Shown here piece after piece: positions 9,108-15,373 of a stretch of DNA of 15,884 bases. The DNA comes from Oscillospiraceae bacterium (GTDB lineage: Bacteria > Bacillota > Clostridia > Oscillospirales > UBA929). The stretch spans positions 1-15,884 of the forward strand of contig JAITQI010000088.1 of assembly GCA_031289065.1 (NCBI GenBank). Direction: 5' to 3'. Under the pieces are notes generated by a model. It searched no databases, was not told where the DNA came from, and was given only the letters and a program-made list of their open reading frames with translations. How positions within the stretch are numbered: position 1 is the stretch's first letter; each line of letters starts with the position of its first letter. The position numbers and the translations under genes are program-made.

Positions 9108-9175
9108 GCCGCGCACAGCGCGGCAATTTTGATACCCCCGCGGGGGGGAAATACATGTCGTCGCGCTTTGCGCGA
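9108..9175. repeat. Cluster of three perfect small palindromes in the rpsG-fusA gap
   Basis: GCCGCGC-ACA-GCGCGGC (9108-9124), CCCCCGCGGGGG (9135-9146) and TCGCGC-TTT-GCGCGA (9161-9175) lie one after another between the two oppositely oriented heptamer arrays. None is followed by a U-tract, so they are not terminators. Confidence 0.75.
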
Positions 9176-9181
9176 TTCCTA

Positions 9182-9209
9182 AATTGTCAATCGTCAATTG
9201 TCAATTTAG
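9182..9209. repeat. Inverted heptamer array after rpsG
   Basis: Four 7-mers (AATTGTC, AATCGTC, AATTGTC, AATTTAG), the reverse complement of the fusA-leader array type, end 10 nt past the rpsG stop. With 9045-9103 they form a long imperfect inverted repeat about 165 nt across. Confidence 0.85.
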
Positions 9210-9219
9210 ACGTCGGGGA

Positions 9220-9690
9220 TTACCAGCGATAATGCGCAAACGCCTTGTTGGCGTCCGCCATCTTATGGGTGTCTTCCCGTTTTTTGACGGCGTTGCCGGT
9301 GTTGTTGGACGCGTCCATCAGCTCGCCGGCCAGGCGTTCGGCCATGGTCTTCTCGCCCCGGTTCCGGGCGTAGGACACAAGCCAGCGCAGGCCGAGGGTC
9401 TGACGGCGCTCCGGCCGGACTTCCAGCGGCACCTGGTAGGTCGCGCCGCCCACGCGGCGGGCCTTGACCTCCAGGGAGGGCATGATGTTCTCCATGGCCT
9501 GGGTAAAGGCTTCCAGGGGTTCTTTTTTGGTCTTCTGCCGAATGATGTCAAAAGCGCCGTATACGACCTTTTGGGCCACTCCTTTTTTCCCGTCAAGCAT
9601 GATTCCGTTGACCAGCTTGGTGACGAGCTTGGAGTTATACAGCGGATCGGGTAAAACGTCCCGCTTGGGTACAAATCCACGTCTGGGCAC
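9220..9690 (-). CDS. rpsG: 30S ribosomal protein S7
   Basis: Primary 16S rRNA-binding protein of the 30S head, 156 aa, exactly the usual bacterial length from the GTG at 9690 (VPRRGFVPKRDVLPDPLYNS). AAGGAGGG is 7 nt upstream of that GTG; the in-frame ATG at 9723 would place the RBS inside the gene and adds unconserved residues. The signature MLDGKKGVAQ and the C-terminal KREDTHKMADANKAFAHYRW are present. It follows rpsL after a 147-nt gap and precedes fusA. The gap to fusA (200 nt) is long for this operon because of inserted repeats. Confidence 0.98.
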   Translation of the reverse strand: MPRRGFVPKRDVLPDPLYNSKLVTKLVNGIMLDGKKGVAQKVVYGAFDIIRQKTKKEPLEAFTQAMENIMPSLEVKARRVGGATYQVPLEVRPERRQTLGLRWLVSYARNRGEKTMAERLAGELMDASNNTGNAVKKREDTHKMADANKAFAHYRW

Positions 9691-9837
9691 TTTGCTTCCC
9701 TCCTTCACAACAATGAATTTCATAGGTACTCGAAAGCGTGCCCGCTCCCGTTCGCGCCCGGCCGAGGATTCACATCCAAGCCGGGGGAACGCTTTGCGAA
9801 AAGCCAGCGGCGCGGAGCCGGAGGCCGGATGAGGGCG

Positions 9838-10260
9838 CTACTTTGTGGCCGCTTTGGGTCGTTTCGCGCCGTACTTGGAGCGGGACTGACGGCGGCCGTT
9901 GACGCCCTGGGTGTCCAAGGTGCCGCGGATGATGTGGTAACGCACGCCCGGGATATCCTTGACGCGTCCGCCCCGGATCATCACGACGCTGTGCTCCTGC
10001 AGGTTGTGCCCTACGCCGGGGATGTAGGCCGACACCTCGATGCCGTTCGACAGGCGCACACGGGCGATTTTCCGCAGGGCCGAGTTGGGCTTCTTAGGGG
10101 TGGCCGTCCGCACCGCCGTACATACGCCGCGTTTCTGTGGGCTGGACAGGTCGGTCAGTTCCCGCTTGATGGTGTTGAGCCCCTTCTGCAGCGCGGGGGC
10201 GGTGGACTTGTAGGTCGTCTTCTCCCGGCCGTGGCGCACCAACTGGTTAAATGTGGGCAT
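9838..10260 (-). CDS. rpsL: 30S ribosomal protein S12
   Basis: Decoding-centre protein, 140 aa, with the usual start MPTFNQLVRHGREKTTYKS. The ATG at 10260 has AAGGAGAG 5 nt upstream. The two loops where streptomycin-resistance changes arise carry ordinary wild-type residues: PKKPNSALRK and GGRVKDIPGVRYH. The basic tail SKYGAKRPKAATK is typical of Firmicutes. It is the second gene of the str operon. Confidence 0.99.
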   Translation of the reverse strand: MPTFNQLVRHGREKTTYKSTAPALQKGLNTIKRELTDLSSPQKRGVCTAVRTATPKKPNSALRKIARVRLSNGIEVSAYIPGVGHNLQEHSVVMIRGGRVKDIPGVRYHIIRGTLDTQGVNGRRQSRSKYGAKRPKAATK

Positions 10261-10321
10261 GTTTGCTCTCCTTTCCGGAAGCCAGAAAATTCATCTGAAC
10301 CCCCAAAATAATATTGTCTCA

Positions 10322-10352
10322 GGAATATACGCATATATTCCAAAAAACACAA
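10322..10352 (-). promoter_or_regulatory. Palindrome and possible secondary promoter before rpsL
   Basis: GGAATATA-CGCA-TATATTCC (10322-10341) is a perfect 8-bp dyad between rplGB and rpsL. On the minus strand TTGTGT (10347-10352), 17 nt, TATATT (10324-10329) reads as a weak promoter whose -10 lies in the dyad. This could be an operator-controlled promoter or only an mRNA hairpin. Confidence 0.35.
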
Positions 10353-10376
10353 AAAAAGGCTCCCTCGCTCCAAACG

Positions 10377-10404
10377 TGTCAATTATCCATTGTCGCTTGT
10401 CAAT
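10377..10404. repeat. Heptamer array at the 3' end of rplGB
   Basis: Four contiguous plus-strand 7-mers: TGTCAAT, TATCCAT, TGTCGCT, TGTCAAT. They are the reverse complement of the ACAATTG family at 9045. The array supplies the last codons and the stop of the L7Ae gene. Confidence 0.8.
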
Positions 10405-10640
10405 TGGATCGCCGCCACCGCCGCCCCCACCTCGATGCCGCAGGCGGCGCCCAGCTCGGCCATGGTCTCCGCCCAGGTCACTGGGACCCCAGCCTGTTCA
10501 CAGGCGGCCAGCACCGGCTGAACCACACGGGCCTCGGCATCCCGGGCCACGAAGACGGTTTGGGCCTCCCCGGCCAAAACAACCTTCCGGGTCTGCTTAA
10601 CCCCCACCACCCGGGGGGTCGATTTCAAGCTGTCCAGCAC
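10383..10640 (-). CDS. rplGB: L7Ae-family ribosomal protein (YbxF/RplGB-like, kink-turn RNA binder)
   Basis: 85 aa, a single L7Ae/L30e domain. It contains KQTRKVVLAGEAQTVFVARD, ARVVQPVLAACEQAGVPVTW and the family hallmark LGAACGIEVGAAVAAI, which matches Bacillus YbxF, a kink-turn-binding protein encoded just before rpsL. The start is the GTG at 10640, with AGGAGG 9 nt upstream; the in-frame TTG at 10646 would be only 3 nt from it. The final LTSDNG comes from a heptamer repeat and is not expected in the family. It is the first gene of the str operon, right behind a strong promoter. Its ribosomal role is inferred from family and position. Confidence 0.92.
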   Translation of the reverse strand: MLDSLKSTPRVVGVKQTRKVVLAGEAQTVFVARDAEARVVQPVLAACEQAGVPVTWAETMAELGAACGIEVGAAVAAIQLTSDNG

Positions 10641-10668
10641 GGGCAACCCCCTCCTGTCATGGGCTTCG

Positions 10669-10681
10669 CTGTGTCACACAG
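10669..10681 (-). other. Small hairpin at the 5' end of the str transcript
   Basis: CTGTGT-C-ACACAG is a perfect dyad beginning a few nt after the expected start site of the str promoter. It could protect the mRNA 5' end or bind a regulator. The single-nt centre means the outer pairs form with a larger loop in RNA. Confidence 0.4.
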
Positions 10682-10689
10682 AGAAAACT

Positions 10690-10718
10690 ATAGTACCACA
10701 CATTTCTCCCTCTGTCAA
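10690..10718 (-). promoter_or_regulatory. Strong sigma-A promoter of the str operon
   Basis: On the minus strand consensus TTGACA (10713-10718), a 17-nt spacer, then TACTAT (10690-10695). The start site would be near 10683, about 43 nt before the rplGB GTG. It shows the operon is not dependent on upstream rpoBC transcription here. Confidence 0.9.
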
Positions 10719-10783
10719 GACCGCCCGGACGTTTTGCCGGGGAATTTTGCCGTGGAATTGTACACGCCGCCATATATCCCCCC

Positions 10784-10882
10784 AAAAAGCGGAGAAGCCC
10801 CGAACCCCACACGGCAAAAGCGGCTTTCCACAAACCGTTCGCCAAGGGGAGAGGGCTTCTCGCGCACGGAACCGCGCAGAAG
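10784..10882 (-). terminator. Terminator of the G5-3D gene with a competing hairpin
   Basis: GAGAAGCCC (10792-10800) pairs perfectly with GGGCTTCTC (10853-10861). Inner pairs CCCC/GGGG (10805-10808/10846-10849) and ACGG/CCGT (10811-10814/10835-10838) support one long hairpin, followed on the minus strand by CGCTTTTT. CTTCTCGCGC (10856-10865) can instead pair with GCGCAGAAG (10874-10882), which would break the terminator stem. Confidence 0.7.
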
Positions 10883-10891
10883 GCCGCGGCC

Positions 10892-11998
10892 TCAATAATC
10901 TAGGATATACACGATGGCCGGGCGGCGGCCAAATTTCCAGCATTCGGCGGTGGTGTTGAAAAACAGGTCGATGATGTTGCCCTTGATGGCGCCCCCGGTG
11001 TCCCCGCAGACGGCCAGCCCGTAGAAGAACTGCCCGCCGGGAATCTCCACGTACACCTTGGTGCCCAGGGGAATGACCCGGGGATCCACCGCGATGATCC
11101 CCACCCGGGCGACCGCGCCGGTGGCGGTGAGCTTGTTGGTGTAGCCCTCGGTGGTGTAGGCCGTGGCCGAGACGTTGAGAACCTTCTTATAGTAGAGGGT
11201 TTCCCCGGAGGGAATGACCATGGAACCGCCCTCGACGCCGTCGCCGTAAGGCTGGAGGACAGGATTGGACTTGATGGTGATGCTGGCCGGGGCGGGGGGC
11301 GGCGTGGGCTTCTTCGTGCCGTAGTTGATGACGGTGTTTTGGGGCGCCAGGGAAACCGTCTCGGCGACCCGCCGCCTGTCGGTCACCACGCCGTTGCGCA
11401 GGGACACCTCGTAGGTGTAAGTTTTCAGGCCGGGCTCGCCCTCCTGGACGGTCTCCTCCTTGCCGATAAGCAGAGAGGGCTTTTCCAGGCGCTCGATCTC
11501 AAAGGGAATTTCCTCGGTTTCGGTTTCCAGCCGGGTCTCCCGCCGCCAAACCGTGATGGCGGTTTCGCCCTCGATGGGCGTGGCCAGATCGGGCTCCACC
11601 ACATCCTGACCGCCGGGGGCGTACCCGGCCCGCGTCAAGGCTTCGCCCACCGTGCCGCCCACCGTGGACAGCCGCAGCTCTTCCCCGTAGACGTCCAGAT
11701 AGACCGTGTTGGTGCGCACAATATGAATTTCCACCACGCCGCCGACGGATTCGGGCAGATAGACGTAGTCGTCCCGGTTGAGGCTGATGCCCGCCTCGGC
11801 CAGCGCGATATGGGCGTCCTCGGCGTAACTCTGGTGAACGGTTAGGCTGTCCCCGTCGAAAATCACGTACAGGTTGAGGCTGGTGATAAACTGGAAAAAC
11901 ACCAACACCACCAGGCAGGCCAGCAGGGACAGCGCCACGCTCCGGCTGCGCAGCGTCTCGGTGACCCGCCGCAAGCCCAGGCGCCATGCGTATCTCAT
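10892..11998 (-). CDS. Membrane-anchored cell-wall protein with ubiquitin-like (DUF348), G5 and 3D domains (YabE-like)
   Basis: 368 aa. A membrane segment at residues 21-41 follows a basic N-terminus, so it is anchored or exported. Two DUF348-like repeats (about 45-160, with VYLPESVGG and LRLSTVGGTVGEALTRAGYAPG), a G5 domain (about 170-235) and a Pro-rich linker (KPTPPPAPAS) lead to a C-terminal 3D domain from about 275. The 3D domain has AVDPRVIPLGTKVYV and DTGGAIKGNIIDLFF with the conserved aspartates. This is the layout of Bacillus YabE and actinobacterial resuscitation-promoting factors, so a peptidoglycan-cleaving (lytic transglycosylase-like) role is likely. The ATG at 11998 has GGAGGT 6 nt upstream. 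It is transcribed alone, between its own promoter and terminator. Confidence 0.93.
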   Translation of the reverse strand: MRYAWRLGLRRVTETLRSRSVALSLLACLVVLVFFQFITSLNLYVIFDGDSLTVHQSYAEDAHIALAEAGISLNRDDYVYLPESVGGVVEIHIVRTNTVYLDVYGEELRLSTVGGTVGEALTRAGYAPGGQDVVEPDLATPIEGETAITVWRRETRLETETEEIPFEIERLEKPSLLIGKEETVQEGEPGLKTYTYEVSLRNGVVTDRRRVAETVSLAPQNTVINYGTKKPTPPPAPASITIKSNPVLQPYGDGVEGGSMVIPSGETLYYKKVLNVSATAYTTEGYTNKLTATGAVARVGIIAVDPRVIPLGTKVYVEIPGGQFFYGLAVCGDTGGAIKGNIIDLFFNTTAECWKFGRRPAIVYILDY

Positions 11999-12046
11999 GA
12001 AAAGACCTCCGAAAAGATGAAGATGTGTCTGACTTGTACCCATGGC

Positions 12047-12075
12047 AGTATAACTCGTTCTGGGGGAAAAGTCAA
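12047..12075 (-). promoter_or_regulatory. Sigma-A promoter of the G5-3D gene
   Basis: TTGACT (12070-12075), a 17-nt spacer and TATACT (12047-12052) on the minus strand. The leader is about 40 nt. Confidence 0.88.
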
Positions 12076-12101
12076 GTTTTTCCTTTGAAGCGGGGAAAAC
12101 A

Positions 12102-12157
12102 TGTTACCGTTTTCGATTTATGTAAACATTAGTCATTTTTTGTCACGCTTTTGTTAC
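12102..12157. promoter_or_regulatory. WalR-box-like half-sites upstream of the G5-3D promoter
   Basis: Plus-strand hexamers TGTTAC (12102), TGTAAA (12121), TGTCAC (12141) and TGTTAC (12152). The last two form TGTCAC-N5-TGTTAC, one mismatch from the WalR consensus TGTWAH-N5-TGTWAH, a regulator of peptidoglycan hydrolases in Firmicutes. They face away from the gene, and binding is only inferred. Confidence 0.35.
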
Positions 12158-12221
12158 CGTTGGGAGACGGTGTATTCTATGCGGGGGAACGCCGGGATAT
12201 GCCCGGAGGCAAACGGGCGGC

Positions 12222-12249
12222 AAAAGGGCCGGGGAAAAATCCCCGGCCC
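12222..12249 (-). terminator. Rho-independent terminator of the MBOAT-DHHW operon
   Basis: GGGCCGGGGA (12226-12235) and TCCCCGGCCC (12240-12249) form a perfect 10-bp stem with an AAAA loop (UUUU in RNA), followed by TTTTG on the minus strand. It lies 20 nt past the DHHW stop. Confidence 0.93.
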
Positions 12250-12269
12250 CCGTTTCGTTCCCCGTCCCG

Positions 12270-13715
12270 TCAATAGGAAAACAATTTTTCCAGCCGATCC
12301 ACCTGGATGCCCGCCCCGGCGGCGGCGATGTAGTCGATGAACAGAGCCTCGTTGATGCCGTTGGCCTGAATGAGGGCGTCCACGCTCCGGGTATAGTGCC
12401 GGAAGTCCACCACGTGAACCTCCTCGTACTGGTCGGCCAGCAGGGGCAGCATGGCGTTGGCGAAGGACTCCTTGAAGACGATCAGGCGGCGGCCGTTTTT
12501 GTTTTGGGTGACGATTTTGACATAGGCCACGTCCCCGCCCGCGAAGGCGATGTACTTGTTGGAGGTGCTGATTTCGTTCGGCCCGTAGACCAGCTTCATG
12601 GGATAGGGCGAGTCCAGGGCCGTCTTCTCGAAGCCCACCATCTCGTATGCCACATGGGGCAGGTAGGCGATCACGTAGTCGGGATTCTTTTTCATGGCGT
12701 CGTCCCCGCCCACGGCGTTGTAAAGGCTGCCCAGGAATCCGTCCAGCTGGACGGTCTCATAGCTGTCCAGCGGCGCGGCGCTCCGCCCCTGGGAGGTCAT
12801 GAGCTCGGCGAAGGCGTAATAGGCCCCCAACCCCGTCCAGTGGTGGTCGGTGCGGAAATAGAGATATTCCCCGCTGTGCAGGGCCAGCGCGTCGTATACC
12901 CACGCCGTGTTGATCCCCTCGTCCAGGCGGTCATATATGTAGGTGATGGCGGCCCGCTGGTCGGCGCTCATGCTTTTGTACCGGTCGGGGATTTTGAAGG
13001 CGGCGTTGGTGGGGGTGAGAAGCACGTTGACCTTGACGCTGCCCTCATAGCGCTCGCGGAAGCCGTTGACCAGGTTGGCGTATCGCTCGCTGGCCGCGGA
13101 GGAGGCCCCGAACAGCTCCAGGGCGGTGTCCCCCACCACCAGGATGCCGGAGCGCACCTCCCCCTCGATGTCGTCGGGCAGAGGGATCGCCGAGGGGATG
13201 ACCGAGGGCGTGGGAGGCGGGGGTTCCGAGGGCGCGGCGGAGGGGAGCGCCGTGGGGGTGGGTTTCGCCGTGGGCGTCGCCGTGGGGACGGGCGTCTCGT
13301 CGTCCGGGTTGGGTTGGGCGTCGGTGGTGCTGCCCACATCCCAGTGGATGGTCACCTCGTCCCCCGCTTTGAGGCCGCGCAGGCCGCGCAGCCAGGCCGC
13401 CGCCCCGATGAGCCCCTCCCGGTCGGGGAAGGTGTCGGCGTAATAGGTGGCGAAGCCGTCGGTAAAGCTGCCGTCGGCCAGGGCGGCCCAGGTGAACACC
13501 GGACTTTTTTCCAGCGGCCGGTTTTCGATGTCGGAAACGGTGGGCTTGGTCAGGGTGAAGCTCAGCACCCCCACCACGGTGAGCACCGCGAAAAACACGG
13601 CCACCGCCAGGCGGTACCGCAAGGGGGGCGGGCCGCCCCCGGAGTCATTGTCTTTCAGGGGGGGGATGTCTGGGATGTCCTGGGGTTTGTCTTGCAACGT
13701 GGTTGTGTCTGCCAC
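12270..13715 (-). CDS. DHHW-family (AlgX/DltD-like SGNH-fold) membrane-anchored protein
   Basis: 481 aa. A cytoplasmic Pro-rich tail is followed by one membrane segment (about 35-56), an FPDREGLIGAAAWLRG segment typical of the family, a Pro/Thr/Ser-rich stalk (about 131-180) and an extracellular domain. The family motif is at 290-293 (TDHHWT), and a KESFAN motif with Ser417 resembles the catalytic serine region of AlgX/DltD relatives. Such proteins work with MBOAT acyltransferases in O-acetylating extracellular polymers, and an MBOAT gene ends 38 nt upstream. The GTG start at 13715 is chosen because AGGAGG lies 8 nt upstream; an in-frame extension to 13841 would overlap the MBOAT gene. The substrate polymer is unknown. 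Confidence 0.9.
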   Translation of the reverse strand: MADTTTLQDKPQDIPDIPPLKDNDSGGGPPPLRYRLAVAVFFAVLTVVGVLSFTLTKPTVSDIENRPLEKSPVFTWAALADGSFTDGFATYYADTFPDREGLIGAAAWLRGLRGLKAGDEVTIHWDVGSTTDAQPNPDDETPVPTATPTAKPTPTALPSAAPSEPPPPTPSVIPSAIPLPDDIEGEVRSGILVVGDTALELFGASSAASERYANLVNGFRERYEGSVKVNVLLTPTNAAFKIPDRYKSMSADQRAAITYIYDRLDEGINTAWVYDALALHSGEYLYFRTDHHWTGLGAYYAFAELMTSQGRSAAPLDSYETVQLDGFLGSLYNAVGGDDAMKKNPDYVIAYLPHVAYEMVGFEKTALDSPYPMKLVYGPNEISTSNKYIAFAGGDVAYVKIVTQNKNGRRLIVFKESFANAMLPLLADQYEEVHVVDFRHYTRSVDALIQANGINEALFIDYIAAAGAGIQVDRLEKLFSY

Positions 13716-13753
13716 CGCGGCGGCCTCCTTTCGGAAGGACGGAAAAATCCCGG

Positions 13754-15172
13754 TCAGAACCGGAAATAAATAAACGGGTTGTAGCTGTTGCCCACCAGCA
13801 TGACCGTGCTGACGAACAGCAGGGCCGCCGCCGAGACGCACCGCAGGCCGAACACCGTCCGGGCCGCGCCGAGGCCCCGCCGCTCCAGGTTGCGGCAGAT
13901 GTTCTTCAGCGGGCGCACCAGGGGGAAGCAGGCCGCCACGGCCAGGGCGATAAAGAACATGTTGTTGAGCAGGGTGGTTTCAAAGCCGGGGTTTGTCCAG
14001 CCGGAGGCACCCACCCCGAAGAGGCGGGCGAAAAAGGTCATGGCCTCCCCCAGGTCGGTGTAATAAAAGAACACCCAGCCGAACAGGGCCACCAGCACCA
14101 AATAGAGGTGGGACAGCGCCCGGGGGATTTTTTCCAGCCACCGGCGCAAAAACAGCTTTTCCAGGGCAATGAACACGAAGAAATACAGCCCCCACAGCAC
14201 GAAGTTCCAGCTGGCCCCGTGCCACAGGCCGGTCAGAAACCACACGATCAGCAGGTTGAGATACATCCGGCGGCGGTTGCCCCCCAGAGGTATGTAGACA
14301 TAATCCCGGAAAAAGGTGCCCAGGGACATGTGCCACCGCCGCCAGAACTCGGACACCGAACGGGCGGTATAGGGGTAGTTGAAGTTTTCGTGGTAGTGGA
14401 AACCGATCATGTGCCCCATGCCGATGGCCATGTCGGAGTAGGCCGAAAAGTCAAAATAGATTTGCAGGGCGAACATGACGATCCCAAACCAGGCCTCCAA
14501 CACCGCCAGCGACCCCAGCCGCGCCGGGTCCAAATAGGTGGCGGCCAGGGAGCCGCAGATGTTGGCCAGCACGGCCTTTTTGAACAGCCCCGCTACAAAC
14601 CGCTCGATGCCCGCCCACATGGCGGCGGCGTCGGCCGACCGGCGGTCGATCTCGGCGGCGATGTGGTTGTAGCGCACAATCGGCCCGGCCACCAGTTGGT
14701 GGAACAGCGTGACAAACAGCAGCAGCTTGGGGAAGGAGCGCTGGGCCTCGGTCTCCCCCCGGTAGACGTCGATGACATAGGAGAACACCTGGAAGGTGTA
14801 AAAGGAGATGCCGATGGGCAGCGCCAGCCCCGGCCCGGGGATGTGCAGCCCGGTCAGGGCGTTGAAGGCGTCGGTGAACATGCCGCCGTACTTGAACAGC
14901 CCCAGCGCCCCCAGGTTGAACACCGCCGTGACGATGAGCGCCGCCTTGGCCGTCGGCGTGCCCTTCCGTTTGCCGATGAGGCGTGCCATCCCGTAGTTGA
15001 CCGTCACCGTGGCCAGCATCAAAAAGAGATAGACAGGCTCGCCCCACGCGTAAAAGAGCAGCGAAAAGGCGATCAAAACACCGTTTCGCCACCCGATACG
15101 GGGGCTGATAAAGTAGCACAGCATACACAGGGGAAAGAAGGCGTACCAAAACGGAAGGCTTGAAAATACCAT
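13754..15172 (-). CDS. MBOAT-family membrane O-acyltransferase (AlgI/DltB-like)
   Basis: 472 aa, about ten hydrophobic membrane segments. The MBOAT core is clear: LPIGISFYTFQVFSYVIDVYRG, HQLVAGPIVRY, IYFDFSAYSDMAIGMGHMIGF, FWRRWHMSLGTFFRDYVYIPLGG with His281, and LTGLWHGASWNF with the expected catalytic His318. AlgI-type members move acetyl groups across the membrane for O-acetylation of alginate or other cell-surface polymers. The ATG at 15172 follows GAAGGTG at 7 nt; a TTG at 15178 is too close to the RBS. It is first in an operon with the DHHW gene, from a promoter at 15281-15309. It carries no dlt genes nearby, so teichoic acid D-alanylation is less likely than polysaccharide O-acetylation. 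Confidence 0.95.
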   Translation of the reverse strand: MVFSSLPFWYAFFPLCMLCYFISPRIGWRNGVLIAFSLLFYAWGEPVYLFLMLATVTVNYGMARLIGKRKGTPTAKAALIVTAVFNLGALGLFKYGGMFTDAFNALTGLHIPGPGLALPIGISFYTFQVFSYVIDVYRGETEAQRSFPKLLLFVTLFHQLVAGPIVRYNHIAAEIDRRSADAAAMWAGIERFVAGLFKKAVLANICGSLAATYLDPARLGSLAVLEAWFGIVMFALQIYFDFSAYSDMAIGMGHMIGFHYHENFNYPYTARSVSEFWRRWHMSLGTFFRDYVYIPLGGNRRRMYLNLLIVWFLTGLWHGASWNFVLWGLYFFVFIALEKLFLRRWLEKIPRALSHLYLVLVALFGWVFFYYTDLGEAMTFFARLFGVGASGWTNPGFETTLLNNMFFIALAVAACFPLVRPLKNICRNLERRGLGAARTVFGLRCVSAAALLFVSTVMLVGNSYNPFIYFRF

Positions 15173-15211
15173 TGCCAAGCACCTTCAGATGAAAATATAG
15201 AAGACAAGAAA

Positions 15212-15260
15212 GAAGAAAGAAAACAGAGGACAGAAGACGGAGGCCAAAGGCCGGAGGCAA
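15212..15260. repeat. Purine-rich heptamer array in the MBOAT leader
   Basis: Seven contiguous plus-strand 7-mers: GAAGAAA, GAAAACA, GAGGACA, GAAGACG, GAGGCCA, AAGGCCG, GAGGCAA. Its GAGGACA/GAAGACG units match the array inside metG. It lies entirely within the expected 5' UTR of the MBOAT operon. Confidence 0.8.
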
Positions 15261-15280
15261 AAAAACAGGAACACTTTTTT

Positions 15281-15309
15281 ATTATAGCGCGTTTTCAGGG
15301 GTTTGCCAA
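15281..15309 (-). promoter_or_regulatory. Sigma-A promoter of the MBOAT-DHHW operon
   Basis: TTGGCA (15304-15309), a 17-nt spacer and a perfect TATAAT (15281-15286) on the minus strand. The leader would be about 100 nt. Confidence 0.87.
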
Positions 15310-15329
15310 GAGGAATCGACACAAGTCCT

Positions 15330-15358
15330 CCCCCCGCCCCCCTACCCCGCCCACCCCC
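15330..15358 (-). other. Putative G-quadruplex motif upstream of the MBOAT promoter
   Basis: The minus strand has five G runs of 5, 3, 4, 6 and 6 separated by one or two bases (C runs on plus at 15330-15335, 15337-15342, 15345-15348, 15350-15352, 15354-15358). It ends 20 nt before the -35 box, on the coding strand. Confidence 0.6.
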
Positions 15359-15373
15359 GCGTAATTTTTCATT

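Noticed and set aside
9045..9209. CRISPR array
   Set aside because: The repeat unit is 7 nt without spacers and inverted copies are present; no cas genes.
10640..10683. Kink-turn in the rplGB leader for L7Ae autoregulation
   Set aside because: CUG-UGU-GA and GA-CAG elements are present, but the non-canonical stem beyond them does not pair, so the motif is incomplete.
13703..15163. 486-codon plus-strand ORF opposite the MBOAT gene
   Set aside because: Shadow of a membrane protein with clear MBOAT motifs on the other strand.
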